Source: Betaproteobacteria bacterium
GTDB taxonomy: Bacteria > Pseudomonadota > Gammaproteobacteria > Burkholderiales > Burkholderiaceae_C
DNA: 34,377 nucleotides
Assembly: GCA_025354965.1 (NCBI GenBank)
Contig: JANXLW010000131.1
Coordinates: 1 to 34,377, forward strand
Direction: 5' to 3'
Shown here: in pieces, positions 17,218 through 24,320 of the stretch
Position numbering within the stretch: position 1 is the stretch's first letter
How the letters are laid out: each line of letters starts with the position of its first letter
Position numbers and translations under genes: made by a program
The notes under the pieces: generated by a model
Database searches by the model: none
Told to the model about the DNA's origin: nothing
What the model saw: the letters and a program-made list of their open reading frames with translations, nothing else

Positions 17218-18954
17218 CTAGTCCTTCGTCCAGCAGTTGTTCACGCCATACGCTGGCGTCAAGAACGAACCATTGATTTCGTCGCCTTTGACAAAAGATG
17301 TGATGTAACTCTTCACTGCAGAGCCTTCTGAACCCGACACTCCAGTCGTCACCGTGACTGCGTATGTCAACCACGTGGCCACATTTTGCGGATACTCAAC
17401 CTGAATAGTCGCTCGTCCGTTGGCACCCGTGGTGTTTGTAGTACCAACAAACGACAGTACCACATCCGCCTTGCGGGGTGACAATGCACCATTGTTGTCA
17501 TGATCTTCCCCCGCGTCAAGAAGGCCATTCCTGTTCTTATCTTCATTCGGACACCAAACACGCCCAGTGGCAAGCGTCGGGTCAACACCTGTAACCGGAT
17601 CCCCATTGACGTCAACAATCCCGTCAGAAATCCCGTATATTACGGCAGGTGGTGGGTTGTTCCCGGATACCTGGTAAATGCCGCCAGTAGACGAAGCAAA
17701 GTTGAACCCACCTTTGCCAAAGTGCGTGAGGTCCACGCTGGCAGACACGATCGCGTTTGCTACCGCGATTCCTGCCGAGTCATTAACTGCCACATCAAAT
17801 TTTTTGATGTAGGTGAGATTGTTGGCGCCTTTTGTAAGTTCGTTGTTGTCACCCAGTGTGATGGACAAGGGTTGACCTGCGACAGTCAGTGTCTTGCTCG
17901 TTTGACTAGGACAGGCTCCAGCGGCGATATCTGTATCCGTGTTGCCATAGCAGATGCGGATGATGACACCGTTGGTTGGACTGGTGCGGGTTCCAGCGAT
18001 GTAATCTGCAATCGCGACCCCACTTACATCGCTATATACCGTTGCCGTGCCAGTGGATATCGACTCATAACTATCCAGCGCCGGTGAAACAATTTCAAAA
18101 CGGGCGCGGACATTTTGAATCGGCTGATTCGCCGCATTGAAGAAAGTCGCTCGAATATTGGCACGGTTGGTGGTTGCGCCAGCCAAATTGGGAGAAATTG
18201 TAGTGGGCGTAATAGCGAGACTGGCGCCATTGATCGTGCCGACCGCTGCTGGAATTGCACCAACACCACTCACTACCTGAACATCGCGCGAGGCGGTTAC
18301 GCCCAATCCAGCCGCTGTAACAGTGTAAGTTGCGGCAGTTGCCGGTGCAGCCCCAAGCGTCGCAGTTGCAGTGCCCGTGCCGTCAGAATTTGTCGTTATC
18401 AGCTGGTTAAAGCCTAAAGTTCCACCAAGCTGAACGCTCACACCACCGACTGCAGTCCCGTTCGCATCAGTGGTCTTGACCGCCAATTGAACACTGGCCC
18501 CCGGGGCCGGGGTTGCTGGTAGCGGCGTCAATGAAATCTGGCTTCCTGTTACTGCAACGACCACCGAGCCGCTTTGCCCCCCCAACGTGATAGTTGCGGT
18601 GATATTTCTGTTGGTCTTTTCACTACCAATCGAAATATTGCCGGACGCCTGTCCGGCAATATCAGTGGTCAAGACAACTGGCGTATAAACACCGGAGTCA
18701 ACTGACACTGATAAAGGAAGTCCACTCACCACATTTCTGGCCGCATTCAATGCGGTAACCGTTAACAGGGCTTTATCACTTCCAGTATTTTTGATTGACG
18801 TCTTATCCAAGCTAAGAACAAGGCTGGCGGCCGTTGCTGTGATTGGCGTTGTTGTTGGCGCTGTCACCGGTGCCCTGGCGCTGCCGCCTCCGCCACCACA
18901 GGCGGCAAGTGCGACCGTGATCACAAGACCTACAACAAATTTAATGGACTTCAT
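17218..18954 (-). CDS. Ig-like-domain lipoprotein with EF-hand-like loop, pil locus
   Basis: A 578-aa predicted lipoprotein, function unknown. The ATG at 18954 has AGGAAG six bases upstream and is preferred to the track start. A lipoprotein signal (FVVGLVITVALAAC) is followed by GGGGG and a Thr/Pro-rich linker. The body looks like four or five tandem bacterial Ig-like (Big_1/invasin-type) beta modules, rich in T, V, S and A with recurring DxxGxA turns (TTDIAGQASGNI, TTNSDGTGTATA, YSDVSGVAIADY). Near residue 473, DKNRNGLLDAGE fits the 12-residue EF-hand loop, with a partial second loop after it (DHDNNGALS). A few cysteines in the C-terminal half might form disulfides. It sits between pilQ and aroK on the same strand, which suggests a link to the cell surface or pilus but does not prove one. 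Confidence 0.75.
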   Translation of the reverse strand: MKSIKFVVGLVITVALAACGGGGGSARAPVTAPTTTPITATAASLVLSLDKTSIKNTGSDKALLTVTALNAARNVVSGLPLSVSVDSGVYTPVVLTTDIAGQASGNISIGSEKTNRNITATITLGGQSGSVVVAVTGSQISLTPLPATPAPGASVQLAVKTTDANGTAVGGVSVQLGGTLGFNQLITTNSDGTGTATATLGAAPATAATYTVTAAGLGVTASRDVQVVSGVGAIPAAVGTINGASLAITPTTISPNLAGATTNRANIRATFFNAANQPIQNVRARFEIVSPALDSYESISTGTATVYSDVSGVAIADYIAGTRTSPTNGVIIRICYGNTDTDIAAGACPSQTSKTLTVAGQPLSITLGDNNELTKGANNLTYIKKFDVAVNDSAGIAVANAIVSASVDLTHFGKGGFNFASSTGGIYQVSGNNPPPAVIYGISDGIVDVNGDPVTGVDPTLATGRVWCPNEDKNRNGLLDAGEDHDNNGALSPRKADVVLSFVGTTNTTGANGRATIQVEYPQNVATWLTYAVTVTTGVSGSEGSAVKSYITSFVKGDEINGSFLTPAYGVNNCWTKD

Positions 18955-18990
18955 ACCCAACTTCCTGTGATTCATCAATAGCAGAACTGC

Positions 18991-21123
18991 TCAACGCGAG
19001 GCCTTGTCCGCAACAACCTTGGGGGTAATAAACACCAGCATTTCCTGCTTGTTCGCAACTCTGGAACGAGTCTTGAACAGATTTCCAATGCCGGGTAAGT
19101 CACCCAACAGAGGCACCTTTGTCTCGTCATCGTTTTCCGTCATCTCGAAAATGCCACCAATCACAACGGTACCGCCGTTTTCAACCAGCACTTGCGTCTG
19201 TATGTGTTTGGTGTTAATGGCAAACCCGGCCGTGGTGGCTTGACCAACCGTGTCCTTGGTGACATCCAGCGCCAAAATGATGTTGCCTTCAGGTGTTATT
19301 TGGGGAGTTACCTCCAGTTTCAAATTTGCCTTACGAAAAGCGATCGAGGTGGCGCCGCTGGACGACGCAACCTGATAGGGTAACTCGGTACCTTGCTCGA
19401 TCAGTGCTTTGATCTGATCGGCCGTGACCACTCGGGGACTCGAAACAACCTTGCCCTTGCCATCGGCTTCCAGGGCCGAGAGTTCCAGGTTGAGGAAACG
19501 GTTCGCCGCCGAGCTGAAAAGCGATACCGCGAAAGTCGCAGGACTAAAGCCGTTCTGATTGCTGGCCGGCAAATTGACAAAATTGCTGGTCAGATCAACA
19601 GCGCCACCAGCGCCCGTTGTTGCAACCACGTTGGCATAACTTGTTCCGAACGCAACGCTATTGCCACCACCCAGTGAATAGCCGCCCGTGCCACCTTGTT
19701 GCGCACGCAGATCACTACCGCCAAGCCTTATACCCAAGGATTTACCAAAAGTGTCTGAAGCCTCCACAATGCGTGCTTCAATCAACACTTGACGCACCGG
19801 AACATCCAGCTTGGCAATCAGTTGCTGAACCTGCTCGAGTTTGCTTGGGATGTCCGTGACAAACAACTGGTTGGTACGCGCCTCTGAAATGGTGCTACCG
19901 CGGGGACTCAGCAGTCGTGAACTGCTGGGGCCGGTGCCGCCACCGGTGGCAGTTAATTGCGCTGCAACTTCTGCCGCTTTGGTGTAATTCATCTGGAACG
20001 ATTGGGTGCGCAAAGGCTCCAGATTTTGCAGCGACGCCATCGACTCAAGTTCGAGCTTTTCCTTGGCATTAATTTCGTCCTTTGGGGCAATCCAAAGAAC
20101 GTTTCCGGTTTTGCGCACACCTAAACCCTTGGCCTGCAAAATAATATCTAGTGCCTGGTCCCAAGGCACATCCTGCAGTCGTAGCGTCACCGCTCCGGTT
20201 ACCGAGTCGGAGGTGATGACATTGAAATTCGTGAAGTCGGCAATAACCTGCAACAGCGAGCGGACTTCAATATTCTGAAAATTGAGCGATAGCTTTTGCC
20301 CGCTGTAACCCGGACCCTGTGTCAACTTTGTCGGCTCAAGTTTCAATGGTTTGACTTCCACCACGAACTGCTCGTCGCTTTGATAAGCACTGTGAATCCA
20401 ATGCCCCTTGGGTTCAATAACCATGCGCACCCGGTCACCGACCTGGAAGGTTGTCACGGTTTGAACAGGGGTGCCAAAATCAGTCACATCCAGACGACGG
20501 CGCAAACCCTCTGGCAGTGTTGACTTCATGAATTCGACAACCAATGTTTGCCCCTGCTGGCGAATATCGACGCCAACCTGGTTGTTGGGCAGGGCCACCA
20601 CCACGCGGCCAGCGCCCTCGTCGCCGCGTCGGAAATCAAGGTCCTTGAGCGGCAACGTGTCGCGGCTGCGACTTTCAGCGAAAACCGGCGCTGTGGAACC
20701 GACCGAGGCTGCGCTCACGACAGGATCCAAAACAACCAGCAGGGTTTTGCCCTGCAGTTGCGCCTTGTAAGGCGTGGCCTGCTTCAAATTGAGTACAACA
20801 CGAGTCCGCTCCCCAGCTTGCACCACGCTAACTGACTTCAGGTTACCTTGATTGATTTCTATATTGGACCGACCCATGGCGTTCGAGATACCGGGGAAAT
20901 CAAGTGCAATTCTTGCAGGCGACTGAATTGAAAAGCCTGAAGGTATTGCAGCAAGCGGCTGTGTCAAATTGATTTTGACGACCTCAACACCCCCTTGAAT
21001 AGACCCGGATACCGCTTCAATGGCAGTCTGGGCCTGCACGGTAACGGTTGCGAACATGAGCGACATAACCAGAAAAACCAGCTGCCAAGCTCGCTTTGCC
21101 AACCAAAAATTCTGCTTTTTCAT
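18991..21123 (-). CDS. pilQ: PilQ, type IV pilus outer-membrane secretin
   Basis: A 710-aa secretin that forms the outer-membrane pore for the type IV pilus. After a signal peptide (LVFLVMSLMFATVTVQAQ) come two AMIN domains (about residues 45-130 and 160-255), which bind peptidoglycan. Next is an STN/N0 domain (LSLNFQNIEVRSLLQVIADFTNFNVI), an N1 domain (FQMNYTKAAEVAAQL) and the secretin barrel (VLIEARIVEASDTFGKSLGI through VPLLGDLPGIGNLFKTRS and ELLVFITP-like EMLVFITPKVV). The start overlaps the pilP stop by 4 bp. It is last in pilMNOPQ and is followed by the Ig-like lipoprotein gene after 36 bp. Confidence 0.97.
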   Translation of the reverse strand: MKKQNFWLAKRAWQLVFLVMSLMFATVTVQAQTAIEAVSGSIQGGVEVVKINLTQPLAAIPSGFSIQSPARIALDFPGISNAMGRSNIEINQGNLKSVSVVQAGERTRVVLNLKQATPYKAQLQGKTLLVVLDPVVSAASVGSTAPVFAESRSRDTLPLKDLDFRRGDEGAGRVVVALPNNQVGVDIRQQGQTLVVEFMKSTLPEGLRRRLDVTDFGTPVQTVTTFQVGDRVRMVIEPKGHWIHSAYQSDEQFVVEVKPLKLEPTKLTQGPGYSGQKLSLNFQNIEVRSLLQVIADFTNFNVITSDSVTGAVTLRLQDVPWDQALDIILQAKGLGVRKTGNVLWIAPKDEINAKEKLELESMASLQNLEPLRTQSFQMNYTKAAEVAAQLTATGGGTGPSSSRLLSPRGSTISEARTNQLFVTDIPSKLEQVQQLIAKLDVPVRQVLIEARIVEASDTFGKSLGIRLGGSDLRAQQGGTGGYSLGGGNSVAFGTSYANVVATTGAGGAVDLTSNFVNLPASNQNGFSPATFAVSLFSSAANRFLNLELSALEADGKGKVVSSPRVVTADQIKALIEQGTELPYQVASSSGATSIAFRKANLKLEVTPQITPEGNIILALDVTKDTVGQATTAGFAINTKHIQTQVLVENGGTVVIGGIFEMTENDDETKVPLLGDLPGIGNLFKTRSRVANKQEMLVFITPKVVADKASR

Positions 21124-21662
21124 TTCGACCTCTCTTGCAACTGCAAAGTAGCAGTGCGTTCAATCCACTCGCCGATCGCATCCTGCACAATTTCTCGCAA
21201 CGTGACTTCTGTCTCAGCGATCTTCATCACGCGCCCATAGTTCAGCCCAAGATGGTTGCCGGGTCGTACCTGATACAACAAATTCTCGACCTTAACCAGA
21301 GCTATCGGTTGGCCGGCCTTGGTCAAACTACCCACCAACGTCATCGCGTCCAGCGGGAATGCCTCTAGAGCTTCCTTGCGGCGAGACAACTCGGGTGCGA
21401 TTAAAGCGCCGTTGGAAGCCACCTGCGTCGACTCCCGCTTCAATGCCTGTGTCAATTTTTGATTGCTGAAAGGTTCTATCGCCGTAACCTGGTTGTAGCT
21501 TTCGGGTTTGAACTGTTTGGGTTCGGAAATTGGCGCCACCTTGGGCCGGGTTTGAATTTTTTGTTCAGCCATCCATTGGCGCAGTTCATCTTCGCTGGAG
21601 GCACCGCAACCAAGCAGTGTCAAAAAAATTCCGCCAGCAAGCAACATTCGCACGGGCATCAT
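21120..21662 (-). CDS. pilP: PilP, type IV pilus inner-membrane lipoprotein
   Basis: A 180-aa lipoprotein that links the PilN-PilO dimer in the inner membrane to PilQ. A lipobox is seen at LLGC near residue 19, followed by SSEDELRQWMAEQK, the usual PilP start. A flexible middle (residues about 45-95) leads to the beta-rich C-terminal domain (MTLVGSLTKAGQPIALVKVENLLYQVRPGNHLGLNYGRV), which contacts the PilQ N-domain. Both ends overlap neighbours by 4 bp (pilO upstream, pilQ downstream). Confidence 0.94.
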   Translation of the reverse strand: MMPVRMLLAGGIFLTLLGCGASSEDELRQWMAEQKIQTRPKVAPISEPKQFKPESYNQVTAIEPFSNQKLTQALKRESTQVASNGALIAPELSRRKEALEAFPLDAMTLVGSLTKAGQPIALVKVENLLYQVRPGNHLGLNYGRVMKIAETEVTLREIVQDAIGEWIERTATLQLQERSK

Positions 21663-22333
21663 TTCTTTGCCCCCTTCGACGCCTGCGCTTTTCGTTGCGC
21701 AGCAACTTCATCGCTATCCAGATAGCGGAAAGTCTTGGCGGTCGCGTCCATCGTCAACGCCCCGTCTTTAGTGGGCAAAATGACCAGATTGTTAAGCGTT
21801 ACGATGCGGGAAAGATTGGCAATGTCAGAGGCAAAAGCGCCAATATCGTGATAGCGTCCGCTAACCCGCACAGCAATTGGCAATTCGGCATAGTAGTCCC
21901 GGACAGCCACTTGCCCTGGGCGAAACAGATCAAACTGAAGACTGCGACCCAAGCCGGCCTGGTTAATGTCCGAAAGCAATGCATCCATTTCCGCTTTGCT
22001 TGGTAATTGCTTTTCAAGTTGCGTCACATATTGCTGCACTTGCTCCCGCTGCTTCTTTAGCGCTTCCAGATTGACCGCCTTGCCCAGTTTGATCTTGTAC
22101 TCTTCGCGCAACTTTACTTCCTTGGTCTGCTCTGCCTCCAATTCGGTTTGAGAAGTATTCAGCCAGGTGAACCACAACAGTACAACCAACAAAAGGGTAG
22201 TCACCAAAAAAAGTGCATAACGTGGAAGCGCAGGCCAATTGGACGGATCTTTGGGGTCGAGGTTTCGGAATTGTCCAACGGTTTTTTCCAGCGAAGCAGG
22301 AAAATCAAAATTTAATTGGAGTTTGTTTGCCAT
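21659..22333 (-). CDS. pilO: PilO, type IV pilus alignment subcomplex protein
   Basis: A 224-aa bitopic inner-membrane protein that heterodimerises with PilN. One transmembrane helix is seen (YALFLVTTLLLVVLLWFTW), then a coiled-coil stretch rich in E, K and Q (ELEAEQTKEVKLREEYKIKL and ALKKQREQVQQYVTQLEKQL). A ferredoxin-like periplasmic domain follows (FDLFRPGQVAVRDYYAELPIAVRVSGRYHDIGAFASDIANL). It starts 11 bp after the pilN stop and overlaps pilP by 4 bp. Confidence 0.95.
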   Translation of the reverse strand: MANKLQLNFDFPASLEKTVGQFRNLDPKDPSNWPALPRYALFLVTTLLLVVLLWFTWLNTSQTELEAEQTKEVKLREEYKIKLGKAVNLEALKKQREQVQQYVTQLEKQLPSKAEMDALLSDINQAGLGRSLQFDLFRPGQVAVRDYYAELPIAVRVSGRYHDIGAFASDIANLSRIVTLNNLVILPTKDGALTMDATAKTFRYLDSDEVAAQRKAQASKGAKK

Positions 22334-22344
22334 GATCCTTGCTC

Positions 22345-22974
22345 CTATTTTTTGACAGGAGACGAGGCAGCGACCAATGGCGCTGTTGCAGTGGTGCCCA
22401 TTTTTTCGGCCTCACTGGCACGCGTCAGTCGCACACGAATTGTGAAATTGGCAACACGTCGTTGATCCCGCGGCGCCAACGTAACAGAGCCAGACACAAT
22501 CTCAACCAGCTCAGGCTTTGAAAACCAGGGTGTATTGTTTGCGAGATTGCGCAAAAGCTCAGAGACCCGTTCATTCGATTGCGCAACTCCTTGCAGCGTC
22601 ACATTCTGATTGTCTTGACGCATACTGGCGACATAAACTCCATCTGGCAATTGCCGAACCAATTCGGTCAGCAGGTGAACTGGCATATTCCTGTCCGCTT
22701 GCAGATCTTCCACAGCCTGTTGGCGAGCCCGCAGCGCTGCGATCTCCGACTCAAGGCTCGCAATGTCCTTGATTTGGTCGTCGAATTGTTTAATCTCGGC
22801 TTGCAATAGCTGGTTTTTTCCCTGTTGGCTCGTGATTTGAGTTTGAAACCAGAGAAAAATGATACCTGCAAGCAGGCCGCCAGCAAGCGCTGAAAGACCG
22901 ACGCTGACGTTGAATACGTCCCGACGGAGTTTGCGCGCAACCTCCCGATGCGGGAGCAGATTGATCAGGATCAC
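22345..22974 (-). CDS. pilN: PilN, type IV pilus assembly protein
   Basis: A 209-aa bitopic inner-membrane protein. Its short cytoplasmic N-terminus docks on PilM through the conserved INLLPHRE motif, and its periplasmic part pairs with PilO. The track begins at 23004, but the family N-terminus (ILINLLPHRE) is reached from the GTG at 22974, which shares bases with the pilM TGA (GTGA overlap). A transmembrane helix (LSALAGGLLAGIIFLWF) and a coiled coil (QLLQAEIKQFDDQIKDIASLESEIAALRARQ, described in parts) precede the beta-rich domain ending in NFTIRVRLTRASE. Confidence 0.93.
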   Translation of the reverse strand: MILINLLPHREVARKLRRDVFNVSVGLSALAGGLLAGIIFLWFQTQITSQQGKNQLLQAEIKQFDDQIKDIASLESEIAALRARQQAVEDLQADRNMPVHLLTELVRQLPDGVYVASMRQDNQNVTLQGVAQSNERVSELLRNLANNTPWFSKPELVEIVSGSVTLAPRDQRRVANFTIRVRLTRASEAEKMGTTATAPLVAASSPVKK

Positions 22975-24050
22975 TGCATGAATCTCCGCAAAGCCAGCCC
23001 GCATGAAGTGAGATAGGACGGTGCTTCACGTGTCATTTTCTTCAAGCGAACACCCTCACCAATTTCCATACCATCAAATGGATTCACCAAACTACACGCG
23101 AAAGTGGTGTGCTGAGTCACCGCCGCCGTCAATCCGGGCAATGCAGCCGAACCGCCTGCCAACATCACGTAGTCGACTTTGTTATGCGGCGTGCTGGTAA
23201 AGAAAAACTGCAGCGCACGACCGATTTCGTGCACCATATTTTCAACAAATGGTTTCAATACGCTCGATTCGTAGTCGTCGGGCAGTTCCCCGCTTCGCTT
23301 TTTGCTTTCCGCCTCTTCCAGAGAAAAACCATATTGACGCACAATCAACTGGGTCAATTGGGCGCCGCCGAAAGCCTGGTCCCTGTCATACAGGACTTCA
23401 TCACTACGAATCACCTGCATGCTGGTAGTCAGCGCGCCAACCTCAAACAAAGCAACAATGCTGCCGACACCCCGGTTCGGGAGATTCTCAATCAAGCGAC
23501 TGGTTGCCAGGCGCGATGCATAAGATTCCACGTCCACAATGACGGGTTTCAAACCAGCTGCTTCCGCCAAGCCCTGGATATCCTGAACCTTCTCGCGGCG
23601 CGACGCCGCAATCAGAACTTCGATATCACCGGCGGAGGTCGCGCTAGGCCCGATTACGCAAAAATCGAGACTGACCTCGTCCAGCGGGAAGGGAATGTAC
23701 TGGTTAGCTTCTGTCTCGACCTGCACCTCCAACTCTTGAGCAGACATGCCCCCCGGTAGAACAATTTTCTTGGTAATGACCGCAGAAGGAGGTAGCGCCA
23801 TTGCTACATTTTTGGTGTGGGTGCCGCTTTTCTTTACCAACCGGCGCACTGCCTCAGCCACTTCATCAAACTTTTCTATGTTGCCGTCGGTGATCCATCC
23901 GCGCTCAAGAGGCTCAATTGCGCAGCGTTCAAGCACCAAACGTCCTGCCTTATCTTGACCCAACTCGACCAGTTTAACGCTCGAAGAACTGATATCCAAA
24001 CCCAGCATGGGTGCAGGTTGACGACTAAACAAGGATCCCAAAGAGATCAA
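22971..24050 (-). CDS. pilM: PilM, actin-like type IV pilus ATPase-fold protein
   Basis: A 359-aa cytoplasmic actin/FtsA-like protein that binds PilN and ties the pilus alignment complex to the motor. The nucleotide-fold phosphate-1 loop is LGLDISSSSVKLVELG. Later family blocks are PLDEVSLDFCVIG, VDVESYASRLA, IVALFEVGALTTSMQV and VMLAGGSAALPGL. The track start (24077) is a TTG upstream of a poor context. A second TTG at 24050 has AGGGG six bases upstream and gives the expected MISLGSLFSRQ N-terminus, so I prefer it. First gene of pilMNOPQ, divergent from mrcA as in Pseudomonas and most beta-/gammaproteobacteria. Confidence 0.94.
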   Translation of the reverse strand: MISLGSLFSRQPAPMLGLDISSSSVKLVELGQDKAGRLVLERCAIEPLERGWITDGNIEKFDEVAEAVRRLVKKSGTHTKNVAMALPPSAVITKKIVLPGGMSAQELEVQVETEANQYIPFPLDEVSLDFCVIGPSATSAGDIEVLIAASRREKVQDIQGLAEAAGLKPVIVDVESYASRLATSRLIENLPNRGVGSIVALFEVGALTTSMQVIRSDEVLYDRDQAFGGAQLTQLIVRQYGFSLEEAESKKRSGELPDDYESSVLKPFVENMVHEIGRALQFFFTSTPHNKVDYVMLAGGSAALPGLTAAVTQHTTFACSLVNPFDGMEIGEGVRLKKMTREAPSYLTSCGLALRRFMQ

Positions 24051-24106
24051 AACTATCCCCTGAAAGAGGCCAATCAACGATCAGCGATACTTAAGAATTC
24101 ACTTCA

Positions 24107-24135
24107 ATGCTAGCAGCAAGCGCATTGTCACGCAA
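24107..24135 (-). promoter_or_regulatory. Candidate promoter of the pilM operon
   Basis: On the minus strand TTGCGT (24135-24130), a 17-bp spacer and TAGCAT (24112-24107) lie about 57 bp upstream of the pilM start. It falls in the 270-bp divergent pilM-mrcA region, which is richer in A and T than its surroundings. No equally good mrcA promoter could be placed on the plus strand: a TTGACA at 24292-24297 is too close to the ATG. Confidence 0.35.
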
Positions 24136-24320
24136 AGATTTTTTCAAAGTTTCGACGCCATTAACGTTGCCAAAAGTAGACGCTTTGTGTTCGGATGTTA
24201 CACACACCACTCAGCGAACTGCGATGCCGCAACAATAGCCGATACTACCGCGCCAAAGTTGTGAAACACTCATTTATTCAACGACAACAAATTTGACAAC
24301 ACATTTTCACGAAGATTTTT

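Noticed and set aside
17207-17374. N-terminal extension of aroK in the ORF track
   Set aside because: It overlaps the 3' end of the lipoprotein gene, and the shikimate kinase family begins at [15 protein letters not shown] (17206).
17218-18954. CRISPR-like or tandem DNA repeats in the Ig-like gene
   Set aside because: The repetition is at the protein-fold level; no regularly spaced identical DNA units were seen.
24292-24297. TTGACA as the -35 box of mrcA
   Set aside because: A consensus spacer would put the -10 box on top of the start codon.
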